Shown: positions 1 through 6,118, counted from the stretch's first letter. The stretch is 7,617 nucleotides of DNA from Actinomycetes bacterium (GCA_021808425.1 JAKBBS010000153.1:1-7617); one strand, 5' to 3'. A program made the numbers and translations. The notes: a model not told the origin generated them from the sequence alone.

Positions 1-12
1 GACGAGCCTCAC
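1..12 (-). CDS. Start of a ninth operon gene (runs off the left edge)
   Basis: Only four codons are visible: GTG AGG CTC GTC, read leftward from position 12 (M-R-L-V). The GTG overlaps the TGA stop of the metallopeptidase-like gene in the same GTGA arrangement that joins the other genes of this operon. A purine-rich GGGAG lies a few bases upstream on the minus strand and could act as a ribosome binding site. Nothing can be said about the product. Confidence 0.4.
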
Positions 13-467
13 GTCTCCCACCCTACGACGGCGAGAAGCTGCCCGGACCACAAGCCCTCGGCTAGCTGGCTGTACGGCCACTGGCGGGCGGCGGCCCGGC
101 TACGAGGTCCCGGGATCGCCAGCCGTGCGGCGAACCGGCGGGCCACACGCACGTACATGAATCCGTGCTCGTCCTCACCGGCATAGCCGCGCCGATCAAG
201 CGCCACGTGGCCGAGCTCATGGGTCACCATCGCAGCCGTGGCTTCCCACCGGTCCACGGCGGCGCACTCCGCTGGCCACATCGTGCCAGCCACCCATTCG
301 GGCGAAATGTGGATGACACCGGAGTGGTACTCGGCGGCGGTGCCTTCGGGCAGCTCGCCGAAGGTGATGTGCGGCACTGGCTCGTCGGGCAGGAGGATCG
401 AGGACAGCTGCCGGGTGGTGTAGCGCAGGCGGCCGGCGTCGTCCTCGAGTGCCTCGGGGGAGATCAC
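9..467 (-). CDS. Putative HExxH zinc metallopeptidase
   Basis: The product is 152 aa with no signal peptide or membrane segment, so it is probably cytoplasmic. Residues 83-87 are HELGH, a gluzincin-type HExxH motif in which two His bind zinc and the Glu is catalytic. They follow a helix-like stretch (WEATAAMVT). The segment EHGFMYVRVARRF (residues 100-112) resembles the HG..F stretch that supplies a third ligand (here H101) in SprT-like and some actinophage metalloproteases. The later FAARLAIP also recalls the ImmA/IrrE family (DUF955), but the Glu expected just before that stretch is absent. The start is GTG, overlapping the previous gene's stop as GTGA, with no clear Shine-Dalgarno sequence, so translation is probably coupled. 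If it is ImmA-like, it could cleave the XRE repressor at the head of the operon; this is inference. The metallopeptidase motif is secure, the subfamily is not. Confidence 0.72.
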   Translation of the reverse strand: MISPEALEDDAGRLRYTTRQLSSILLPDEPVPHITFGELPEGTAAEYHSGVIHISPEWVAGTMWPAECAAVDRWEATAAMVTHELGHVALDRRGYAGEDEHGFMYVRVARRFAARLAIPGPRSRAAARQWPYSQLAEGLWSGQLLAVVGWET

Positions 468-1108
468 GAGCGCGCCAGTTCGATAATTGCCGTCATGGTG
501 CTGCTGACTGCGCTGTCCAGGTCGAACGACGCACCCGTTACATCCCGACCGCGGGTGGCGTTGCGGATGGCGCGGAGCCGGCCGGCCATGGCGTCGACCC
601 CCGCCCGCGCCGCGTACGTGCGAAGCAGCTCGTCGTCGCTGGCGTTGGCCGGTGGCGCTACGACGAGCAAGTCATCCAGCGGGCGGTACGACCCGCTCAT
701 CGTCGAATTCCGGGGCGTGCGTCGCGACAGGCGCCAATGGTCGGGGCTCCACCGGGCGGTCCATTCCCCCAAGCCACCTAGGTCGACACGACAGCCAATC
801 GCTCGCACCATCGCAGCCCATCGGAGCAGCGCCAGGAGCGGGCCCGCCGAAGGGAGCCGTTCGGCTTCCGGGACCGACAACGTGGCATCCCGTAAGCCGG
901 ACGACGGGATCCGCCCGGACCCCTCGGCTGCGAGGTGGTGCTCGCGCAGGTCAGCGAGGGCGGCGAGATCGGGGGTGAACAACACCTCGAGGACGCGTTC
1001 ACTCTCGACCACCCGCCACGAGGTGGTCGCCACGAGGTCGATATCGGCGGCTGTGCGTCCCCATCGGGCGGAGACAGCGGGCGGAGGGCTGCTAAGGCGG
1101 GGGGGCAT
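464..1108 (-). CDS. Conserved-looking hypothetical protein, 214 aa
   Basis: I do not recognise a family. The frame stays open further upstream, but the ATG at 1108 is the likely start: it overlaps the preceding stop as TGATG and has a good ribosome binding site, GAAGGA at 1115-1120, six bases away. The product is soluble. It has a proline-rich N-terminus (MPPRLSSPPP), an apparent alpha/beta part (residues about 20-60), a Trp- and Arg-rich middle (GEWTARWSPDHWRLSRR), and an Ala/Arg-rich helical C-terminus. No cysteine cluster, P-loop or membrane helix is visible. Its stop overlaps the start of the metallopeptidase-like gene by 4 nt (GTGA), so the two proteins may be made in step and work together. 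Function unknown. Confidence 0.7.
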   Translation of the reverse strand: MPPRLSSPPPAVSARWGRTAADIDLVATTSWRVVESERVLEVLFTPDLAALADLREHHLAAEGSGRIPSSGLRDATLSVPEAERLPSAGPLLALLRWAAMVRAIGCRVDLGGLGEWTARWSPDHWRLSRRTPRNSTMSGSYRPLDDLLVVAPPANASDDELLRTYAARAGVDAMAGRLRAIRNATRGRDVTGASFDLDSAVSSTMTAIIELARS

Positions 1109-1461
1109 CAGGTTTCCTTCGGGTGGTCGGGCCGGCAGGAGCCGGCTGGTGTGGTGGCGTTGGGCGCCACATAGCAGGCGACGCGTCGGCCGGGGCAAGT
1201 ACTTCGGTGCGTAACGGTTACGGCGCCGTCCCTGGCCCTCACGTGGAGTCGCGCTGCACATATCCGGCAACCGCTATCGAGGTAGGCCGATCGGGCTGCG
1301 GCGATCGCAGTTGCGGCGTAGGGGTTCGCCCCGGGCGGCACGATTGGCACTGCGAACGTCATGTCACCCCGCCGGAAGGTGTCGTAGCCGGCACGACTGT
1401 CGACGAGGAGCGGCTCCTCAGCCATCGCCTCCCGCAAACGGATCTTGAGGTCGGCGGTCAT
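1108..1461 (-). CDS. Small putative zinc-binding protein (CxxC...HxxxC)
   Basis: The start is set at ATG 1461, which overlaps the stop of the HNH gene as ATGA. The frame is open further upstream but would then overlap that gene more deeply. The product is 117 aa. Residues 65-68 are CRIC, followed by a short beta-rich stretch and H85...C89 (HRSTC), a CxxC...HxxxC arrangement that could bind one zinc ion in a ribbon-like fold. Two more cysteines, C96 and C109, lie near the C-terminus. The N-terminal part (residues 1-60) is mixed, with an Ala-rich helix before the cysteines. Small proteins of this kind are common in actinobacterial mobile elements without an assigned role. Nucleic-acid binding is plausible but unproven. 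Confidence 0.7.
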   Translation of the reverse strand: MTADLKIRLREAMAEEPLLVDSRAGYDTFRRGDMTFAVPIVPPGANPYAATAIAAARSAYLDSGCRICAARLHVRARDGAVTVTHRSTCPGRRVACYVAPNATTPAGSCRPDHPKET

Positions 1462-2057
1462 GGGCACGACGGGCATGTCCGTCCGGCGCGGTGGTCGTAG
1501 CTGACTGCCTGCATCGACCGGACGCCGGTCTCCCATAAGTGGCGGTGACGGACGAGCCACTCAAGAGCCTGGCGGTCGCCGCTACCGTTCCGACCGGCGG
1601 CGTGGCGGGCTCGATGCTCGGCTCTGGTCAGCATCTCGAGATGCCCGGGGCGCACACACCCCGGGTTGGCACACTTGTGGTGCAGCACCAAGCCCGGGCC
1701 GATAGGTCCAACCAGGAGTTCCCAGTACTCACGGGTCCGGCCGCGGTGATGGCGAGCAGGAGTCGCGGCCCGGTCTTCCCAGCACGGCCCGGCGCCGGTC
1801 GGGACCTGTCGAAGCGTCACCGCCGCTCGTCGGCGAGGAGACAGGCGGCTCAGGTCGTCGGCCGCACCGGGCCAGGGGCCACCGACCCCCTCCTTATAGA
1901 GGGGGGGTCGTGTCCGGTCGCTCCCGTGTCCGATCGGTCCGGTGGCGTGTCCGATCGCCTGACCAGCACTTCTGCTCTCGGTGTCCGATGGCGGAGGTCG
2001 CTGTCCGATCGGGGGCATGGATGTGACGTGTCCGGTCGGGTGTCCGATGGCGCTCAC
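1458..2057 (-). CDS. HNH endonuclease-like protein
   Basis: The clear domain lies at residues about 108-152: YWELLVGPIGPGLVLHHKC, then NPGC, then VRPGHLEMLTRAEH. This is the usual phage/plasmid HNH pattern (HH.C..P.CV.P.HL...T..E). The Asn normally found in CVNPxHL is Arg here (R136), so catalytic competence is uncertain. A CPSC pair closes the C-terminus. The GTG start at 2057 overlaps the helicase stop as GTGA, matching the rest of the operon. However, residues 1-60 are low-complexity (repeated IGH/TGH) because the frame crosses an array of 11-bp DNA repeats and a hairpin. A later start, such as GTG at 1820 (residue 80), would still include the whole domain. HNH proteins in such elements nick or cut DNA, but some are inactive. 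Confidence 0.75.
   Translation of the reverse strand: MSAIGHPTGHVTSMPPIGQRPPPSDTESRSAGQAIGHATGPIGHGSDRTRPPLYKEGVGGPWPGAADDLSRLSPRRRAAVTLRQVPTGAGPCWEDRAATPARHHRGRTREYWELLVGPIGPGLVLHHKCANPGCVRPGHLEMLTRAEHRARHAAGRNGSGDRQALEWLVRHRHLWETGVRSMQAVSYDHRAGRTCPSCP
1884..1909. repeat. GC-rich hairpin with AT-rich loop beside the repeat array
   Basis: On the plus strand, CCCCCTC (1886-1892) pairs perfectly with GAGGGGG (1899-1905) around the loop CTTATA. Adding the flanking GAC and GTC extends the stem if two Gs are bulged. Neither strand has a T-run after the hairpin, so an intrinsic terminator is unlikely. On the minus strand the loop and stem read TATAAGGAGGGGG, which resembles a -10 box followed by a Shine-Dalgarno sequence, but the GTG just after it opens only a 10-codon frame. 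Its position next to the direct repeats suggests a replication or regulatory element. Confidence 0.5.
1910..2050. repeat. Direct-repeat array GTGTCCGRTSG (iteron-like)
   Basis: Seven copies of an 11-bp unit occur at 1910-1920, 1926-1936, 1947-1957, 1981-1991, 2001-2011 (CTGTCCGATCG), 2028-2038 and 2040-2050. A partial copy (GTCCGGTGG) lies at 1937-1945. All are in the same orientation. Variation is mostly at two positions (A/G and C/G). The copies fall in more than one codon phase of the overlapping HNH frame: most read as ATC GGA CAC, but those at 1981 and 1910 are shifted. This suggests selection on the DNA rather than on the protein. The array directly follows the helicase-like gene, where plasmid-type iterons could serve as an origin or as binding sites for a regulator. 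Confidence 0.65.
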
Positions 2058-3559
2058 GGCTCTTCTCCTCGATCGACGATGGCGAACCAGCGGTCCGGCG
2101 CCGCCCCGCCGCTGCCGCCGCCCCGTCCACCGGACTGCCGGTGCGCCTTGCCGCTCTTCTCCAGCTCACCCAACTGGCGGCGGGCACGTTTCAACTGCGC
2201 GTCGGTCAGTTCGCCCCCGCCCGCAGACCTCGCCGCGAGCTCGTGAGCGTCAAGACCTCTGGGGGCATCTTGAAGCGCCCGCAGTGCGTCGGGCCCGCTC
2301 GAAGTTCCACCGCCGTCGGCGGCGAGAGACGTCGTGCCGGCCAGGTGGTCGTGGACTAGCCGCAGCGGGCCGACTGGCTCCGCTGGCTGCTTCAGATGGG
2401 TGAGCTGGACGTGCGGGCCGCCGGGCTCGCCCCACAACAGAAGGACGCTGCCGGCGCCGGCAGCGATCCACGTCGAGCCGTACAGGTCCTCGAGCGATTT
2501 TGGTTTGGTCCCCCCTGCACCCTTGCGCTGGTGGTGGAGGACGATGAGTTCGCACCCGCTCGCGAGCAGCCCCTGCGCCGCCCGGTTCCATCCGGCGCCG
2601 ACCTCGTCGTCGGTGAGACCGATGGCAGCGTCCTTCAACGAGTCGACCAGCACGATGCCGGCGTCGGCTTCCCGAGCCAACGCCGCGAGCATGTCTGGAT
2701 GTCGGGCAAGGTCCTTCGGCGGAGGCCCTCGTAGCACCCGCAGCCGTCGGAGCCCGGCCGCCGTCGCTTCGTCGGTGGGATTGACCATGCGCCGCAGGGA
2801 CGCCGCAGCCTGGTCGGGTCGATCCATGGACAGGGCGAGCAGGTTGCGGTCGGTCGGAACGACTGGCATCCCGAGAAGGGGGTCGTCACAAATGCCGAGC
2901 AGGCGGCACACGAGCTGATGAGCCAGGGTCGTCTTACCGATCCCCGGAGGCCCTGTGATCATGAGCGACTCCCCACGAACCCAGGCTGGGCGGTCGGGGG
3001 TTCCCCACAGTGCCCGGCCGCTACTATCCACCCCCTGCAGCCAGGTGACCCCGTCCACCATTCGAGTGCGATCGGCGTGGCTGCCCTGTACAGCGCCGAT
3101 CAGGCGGGCGGCTTCGACGAGGGCCTCGTTGACATCGACGGTTTGGTTGTGGGCCAGCTCGATGATCTCGGCGCCGCCGGCGGCAAGGCGACGGGCACGC
3201 GCCGTATCACGGATGATGCGTAGATACGAGGAGGCGTTGCGCGTCGAGGGCGTGTCGCTCTGTAACTCGATCAGGCCGGCCACCCCGCCGGCCATGTCGA
3301 GCACGCCGGCTTTGGTCAGCTCGTCGGCGACGGTGACCGGGTCGACGGACTCGCCGGCGCCGGCGAGTCGCCGGATCGCCTGGTAAATGTGGCCACGGGC
3401 AGGGGAGTAGAAGTCGTCGACCTCGAGCCCGCCGACCAAGGCGTCATCGATCGCTGTGCGGGACAACAGCATCGCCCCGAGCAGAGCGCGTTCCGCGTCC
3501 TCGTTGGACGCCGGGGTCCGTAAGGGGGTGATCGAGCTCAGCTTGGCGGGGGCGGTCAT
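2054..3559 (-). CDS. DnaB N-terminal domain / RepA-like AAA ATPase (replicative helicase-like)
   Basis: The product is 501 aa. Residues about 18-125 match the DnaB N-terminal domain (AERALLGAMLL, DDFYSPARGHIYQAI, SVDPVTVADEL, then the Asn/Tyr/Arg-rich helix). Residues about 165-405 form a RecA-fold ATPase with Walker A GPPGIGKT (203-210), Walker B GIVLVDSL (301-308), and VLHHQRK (340-346) as a sensor-like strand. YGSTWIAAGAGSVLLLW (360-376) is the pattern seen in RepA-type hexameric ATPases (AAA_25). A winged-helix-like region (about 425-475) and a Gly/Ser-rich tail follow. The ATPase core looks closer to RepA than to a standard DnaB C-terminal domain. It probably loads or acts as the helicase replicating the excised element. 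The ATG start overlaps the preceding stop (ATGA) and lacks a good ribosome binding site, so translation is probably coupled. No primase is visible in the window. Confidence 0.9.
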   Translation of the reverse strand: MTAPAKLSSITPLRTPASNEDAERALLGAMLLSRTAIDDALVGGLEVDDFYSPARGHIYQAIRRLAGAGESVDPVTVADELTKAGVLDMAGGVAGLIELQSDTPSTRNASSYLRIIRDTARARRLAAGGAEIIELAHNQTVDVNEALVEAARLIGAVQGSHADRTRMVDGVTWLQGVDSSGRALWGTPDRPAWVRGESLMITGPPGIGKTTLAHQLVCRLLGICDDPLLGMPVVPTDRNLLALSMDRPDQAAASLRRMVNPTDEATAAGLRRLRVLRGPPPKDLARHPDMLAALAREADAGIVLVDSLKDAAIGLTDDEVGAGWNRAAQGLLASGCELIVLHHQRKGAGGTKPKSLEDLYGSTWIAAGAGSVLLLWGEPGGPHVQLTHLKQPAEPVGPLRLVHDHLAGTTSLAADGGGTSSGPDALRALQDAPRGLDAHELAARSAGGGELTDAQLKRARRQLGELEKSGKAHRQSGGRGGGSGGAAPDRWFAIVDRGEEP

Positions 3560-3747
3560 GGACGCCCAGGTGATGCATCAGCTGCTAGACGTTCCCGGCG
3601 TCGCCGGCGTGCCTCCTCCCGCATAGCCTCCGCCTGGCGGCGGATCCGTCCGACCGCCTCATCGGCGTCCCACCACGCTGGCGGCCGGCCCGAGCCGTCG
3701 GTGAGTCTGCCGCGCTGGTCCGGTTCGGTGACGCTCTTGGTACTCAC
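3556..3747 (-). CDS. Small charged hypothetical protein, 63 aa
   Basis: The GTG start overlaps the upstream stop as GTGA, and the stop overlaps the helicase start as ATGA. A GCGGAG stretch just before the start may help ribosome binding. The N-terminal half is polar (STKSVTEPDQRGRLTDGSG). Residues about 28-55 form an Arg/Glu-rich amphipathic helix (IRRQAEAMREEARRRRRER) that could be a coiled coil or bind nucleic acid. No known family is recognised. Its place directly before the helicase suggests an accessory role in replication, but this is only inferred from position. Confidence 0.65.
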   Translation of the reverse strand: MSTKSVTEPDQRGRLTDGSGRPPAWWDADEAVGRIRRQAEAMREEARRRRRERLAADASPGRP

Positions 3748-3989
3748 GACTCCGCGCCTGACCCGTAACCCTCTACCAGCACAGCGGGCAGGCCGACGGC
3801 TTGAGCTATGAGAAGGGTAGGCCAGCGAAGGCGGTTGCCGAGCCTCAGAGGCTCCACCGGTAGCTGCCCCTTGCCGGCCTGGCGCTGTAGCAACTCAGCC
3901 GAGCAGTCGAAGAAGCCGGTGGCGACCTCTTCGGTGCTGAGCGTCGCGGGGTAGTCGACATCGCCCACCCTTACGCGGATACCGGTCAC
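3744..3989 (-). CDS. Small winged-helix DNA-binding protein, excisionase-like
   Basis: The frame is open further upstream, but the GTG at 3989 is preferred because it overlaps the repressor stop as GTGA and begins a compact 81-aa protein. Residues 17-60 (LSTEEVATGFFDCSAELLQRQ, then GQLPVEPLRLGNRLRWPT) follow the MerR/excisionase-type pattern: a helix-turn-helix (LT.EEVA...), a short L/P linker, then a LRLG.RLRWP wing. Such proteins act as recombination directionality factors (Xis) or as small regulators in actinobacterial integrative elements. The gene is not next to the integrase, which is unusual for a xis, so a regulatory role is also possible. FDCS replaces the usual LGVS turn of the recognition helix. 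Confidence 0.7.
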   Translation of the reverse strand: MTGIRVRVGDVDYPATLSTEEVATGFFDCSAELLQRQAGKGQLPVEPLRLGNRLRWPTLLIAQAVGLPAVLVEGYGSGAES

Positions 3990-4231
3990 GCCGGCACCTG
4001 AGTGCGCTCGGCCAACGCTTGCAAGAGATCCGCGTACTGGCGGGCATGGTCGTCGGTGGGCTCTCGATCTCCCCGTTCCCAACGTCCGACCGTCTGGACC
4101 GTCACACCGAGGGGGACGGCGAAGTCCTGCAAAGTCAGATTGTGGCACTTGCGGATCTCACGGCGCACCGGCACCGGGGGCAGCCGGGGTCGGGTCGCGA
4201 GCTTCGCCTCGATAGATGTGGGCAGTCTCAC
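3986..4231 (-). CDS. XRE-family helix-turn-helix regulator (repressor-like)
   Basis: The product is 81 aa. Residues about 23-70 form a Cro/C1-type HTH: REIRKCHNLTLQDFAVPLG, then VTVQTVGRWERGDREP. The recognition helix (VQTVGRWERG) and the trailing P are typical. There is no C-terminal peptidase or dimerisation domain. The start is GTG, the only plausible initiator in the frame, in the control region between the two divergent units, so it is the first gene of the leftward operon. It probably controls its own promoter and possibly the divergent one towards the integrase, like the switch regulators of lysogenic or integrative elements. Its stop overlaps the next gene as GTGA. Confidence 0.85.
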   Translation of the reverse strand: MRLPTSIEAKLATRPRLPPVPVRREIRKCHNLTLQDFAVPLGVTVQTVGRWERGDREPTDDHARQYADLLQALAERTQVPA

Positions 4232-4256
4232 GGCAAGATCGTCATCCCGTCTCGCC

Positions 4257-4286
4257 TGTATCCCGGGTTCTCGGCGGGAGAAACAA
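4257..4286 (-). promoter_or_regulatory. Candidate promoter of the leftward operon
   Basis: On the minus strand, TTGTTT (4286-4281) and GATACA (4262-4257) are separated by 18 bp. This would place the transcript start near 4250, about 20 bases ahead of the repressor GTG at 4231. The fit to sigma-70-like consensus is fair. The short palindrome CTCCGGAG (4293-4300) lies just upstream, in the divergent space, and may be part of an operator. Confidence 0.4.
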
Positions 4287-4326
4287 ATAGTCCTCCGGAG
4301 TATCCGTCACTGTCACGCCGCTGGGT

Positions 4327-4332
4327 TACCGT
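4327..4332 (+). promoter_or_regulatory. Candidate -10 box of the rightward unit (leaderless start)
   Basis: TACCGT fits the TANNNT -10 pattern of actinobacterial housekeeping promoters. It ends seven bases before the GTG at 4340, the spacing expected if the mRNA begins at that codon (leaderless). No convincing -35 is seen, though a direct repeat GTCACTGTCAC lies at 4306-4316. There is no Shine-Dalgarno sequence before 4340, which agrees with leaderless translation. Confidence 0.35.
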
Positions 4333-4339
4333 GTGGGTC

Positions 4340-4942
4340 GTGACTCTGGTACAGCCGCCGTTGATGGTTCGTGGAAGCCTGGGTTCTGAAGGCGTCCTAG
4401 AGCTTGAGAGTGTCGTCGAGCACCGTGGGACCGAATGGGTCGTGACCGCCACCATGGCTATCGCCCGCGGTGACCTGGTGGTCCGGGAGGTACGAGTCAA
4501 GGCACGAGACGGCATGTCAGCTGGCGACCTCACCTGGGAGGTGCTTCGCCAGGTGCCTTTCACCGGCATGCGGAAAGCGGTCCTTGGCGAGCCGGGCCAC
4601 GTCGGCTATGAGACCACCAACGAGCCGGGAGCTATGACCGCCGACGAGGTCGTGCGCGGGATCCTGCAGTTAGATCGGGTCGAACGGAGGCGCTCCCAGG
4701 TGAGTCTTCCCGATACCGATCTGGCACGAGTGGCGGAGGCTTATGTTGAGGCTGTTGCTGCAGACCCGCGGCGCTCGAACGTGGTCTTGGCTGACCGGCT
4801 CGGCCTGACTACGAGGACAGCGACCCGGCTCGTCCACAAAGCTCGCGAGAAGGGCCTGCTGACGAAGCCAGCTTCTCCTCGAGGAAAGGCAGGCGGGCAG
4901 CTCACCAACGAAGCGCGCCGGATCCTGGCGGTCTCGGCGTGA
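4340..4942 (+). CDS. HTH DNA-binding protein upstream of the integrase
   Basis: The product is 200 aa from GTG 4340. GTG 4331 and ATG 4364 are alternative starts. Extending further upstream would run through the repressor on the other strand and is rejected. Residues about 8-85 are a beta-rich domain (LELESVVEHRGTEWVVTATMAIARG, listed here in parts: LELESVVEHRG and EWVVTATMAIARG) that I do not recognise. Residues 127-174 look like a helix-turn-helix (LARVAEAYVEAVA, then NVVLADRLGLTTRTATRLVHKAREKGLL), and the tail is basic (GKAGGQLTNEARRIL). Proteins with this C-terminal pattern occur beside phage-type integrases in actinobacteria. The stop overlaps the integrase start as GTGA, so the two are probably co-translated. 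A role in controlling integration or excision is inferred from this position. Confidence 0.75.
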   Translation: MTLVQPPLMVRGSLGSEGVLELESVVEHRGTEWVVTATMAIARGDLVVREVRVKARDGMSAGDLTWEVLRQVPFTGMRKAVLGEPGHVGYETTNEPGAMTADEVVRGILQLDRVERRRSQVSLPDTDLARVAEAYVEAVAADPRRSNVVLADRLGLTTRTATRLVHKAREKGLLTKPASPRGKAGGQLTNEARRILAVSA

Positions 4943-6111
4943 GGTCCAAGGGCACCGGCTCGGTCCGCAATCGGGGCACCGAGCGAGCGCCGCGGTGGTT
5001 CGTCTACTGGAGCTACACGACCGGCGAAGGCAAGCGCAGGCAGGCAAGCAGGGGGCCCTTCCGGCTCAAGCGTGAAGCGGACGACTTCCTGGCCGATCAG
5101 CTGGCCCGAGCTCGCGACGGCCGCTCCGTCTCCCCCACGCGTCAGACGGTTGGTCAATTCCTCACCGAGCTCTGGTTGCCGGTCGTCAAGCATGACCTAG
5201 CCCCGTCCACCTACGCCAGCTACCAGGGCATCGTCACCAACCGGCTCGTGCCGCACCTGGGGGCGGTGCGCCTGCAGGACCTCGGACCCGGCCACATCGC
5301 GAAGGCTTACGACGCACTACGCGAGTCCGGGGCCAACCGGCGCGGCAAGGTCAGCCGGCCGCTGTCGGAGACGACGATCGAGCACAGCCACCGGACCCTC
5401 CACGCCGCTCTCGGCTACGCCGTCGCCCAAGGTCTGCTCGCCCGCAACCCCGCCGACGGGGTCCGCAAGCCGAAGCGGGCCCGCACAGAGATGCAGGTGT
5501 GGGACCGCACGAGCCTGGCGCAGTTCCTCGAGGCTACGGACACCGAGCGGCTGGCGCCGCTGTGGCGGGTGGCAACGCACACCGGTCTACGGCGCAGCGA
5601 GCTGCTTGGGCTGCGCTGGGAGGACATCGACTTCGACACCGGCCGGCTGTCGGTCCGTCGCAAGCGGGTGGCCGTCGGCTACGTAATGCTCGAAGGGCTA
5701 GGCGGGAAAACGGACAGGTCGGTGCGGGTCGTCGACCTGGACGACTCCACCGTCGCCCGGCTGCGCTCGTGGCGGAAGGCTCAGACGGAGGAGCGGCTTG
5801 CCTGGGGCCCAGCCTGGACAGCGACCGGTCTGGTGTTCACGCGCGAAGACGGTACGGGCCTGCACGCCGACCACCTGGCGGGAGCCTTTGCTCGGGCAGT
5901 GAAGGCCGCCGCCGTGCCACAGATCCGGTTCCACGACCTGCGCCACGGGCACGCCTCCCTGCTCCTGCAGGCCGGCGTACCGGTGAAGGTCGTGTCGGAG
6001 CGCCTAGGCCACGCGTCGCCTGCCTTCACGATGGCTACCTACCAGCACGTCCTGCCGGGCATGCAGGCGGAGGCGGCACGCATGTTCGCTGCGCTCGTCA
6101 ACGACCTGTAG
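4939..6111 (+). CDS. int: Tyrosine recombinase, phage-type integrase
   Basis: The product is 390 aa, full length for the family. Residues 1-60 form an N-terminal arm-binding-like domain (GTGSVRNRG, WFVYWSYTTGEGKRRQ). Residues about 68-170 form the SAM-like core-binding domain (TVGQFLTELWLP...STYASYQGIV). Residues about 185-385 form the catalytic domain. All expected catalytic residues are present: R218 (HTGLRRSELLGLRW), K257 (GGKTDRS), H332 and R335 (HDLRHGHASLL), H358 (LGHAS), and nucleophile Y368 (TMATYQHV). The GTG start overlaps the upstream HTH gene as GTGA and lacks its own ribosome binding site. The gene points towards the initiator tRNA gene 132 bp away, the usual arrangement for site-specific integration into a tRNA 3' end. 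It appears intact, so the element may still be mobile. Confidence 0.95.
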   Translation: MRSKGTGSVRNRGTERAPRWFVYWSYTTGEGKRRQASRGPFRLKREADDFLADQLARARDGRSVSPTRQTVGQFLTELWLPVVKHDLAPSTYASYQGIVTNRLVPHLGAVRLQDLGPGHIAKAYDALRESGANRRGKVSRPLSETTIEHSHRTLHAALGYAVAQGLLARNPADGVRKPKRARTEMQVWDRTSLAQFLEATDTERLAPLWRVATHTGLRRSELLGLRWEDIDFDTGRLSVRRKRVAVGYVMLEGLGGKTDRSVRVVDLDDSTVARLRSWRKAQTEERLAWGPAWTATGLVFTREDGTGLHADHLAGAFARAVKAAAVPQIRFHDLRHGHASLLLQAGVPVKVVSERLGHASPAFTMATYQHVLPGMQAEAARMFAALVNDL

Positions 6112-6118
6112 ACCCTCA

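Noticed and set aside
165..1214. Long plus-strand open frame of 349 codons
   Set aside because: It lies opposite three minus-strand genes supported by motifs and start/stop overlaps. Its translation is Arg/Ser/Gly-rich with no recognisable domain, typical of antisense frames in high-GC DNA.
1880..1898. TATAAG plus AAGGAGGGGG on the minus strand as a promoter and ribosome binding site for the HNH gene
   Set aside because: The only start codon at proper spacing (GTG 1882) is out of frame and opens a 10-codon frame. The sequence is better explained as the loop and arm of the hairpin.
1910..2050. CRISPR array
   Set aside because: The units are only 11 bp, unevenly spaced with gaps of 1 to 23 bp, and there are no uniform spacers or cas genes.
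1539..2246. Plus-strand open frame across the repeat array and the helicase 3' end
   Set aside because: It is antisense to the HNH and helicase genes and has a low-complexity product with no motif.
4019..4339. Upstream extension of the rightward HTH gene
   Set aside because: The frame is open, but it would run antisense through the XRE repressor and the control region. Starts at 4331-4364 are far more plausible.
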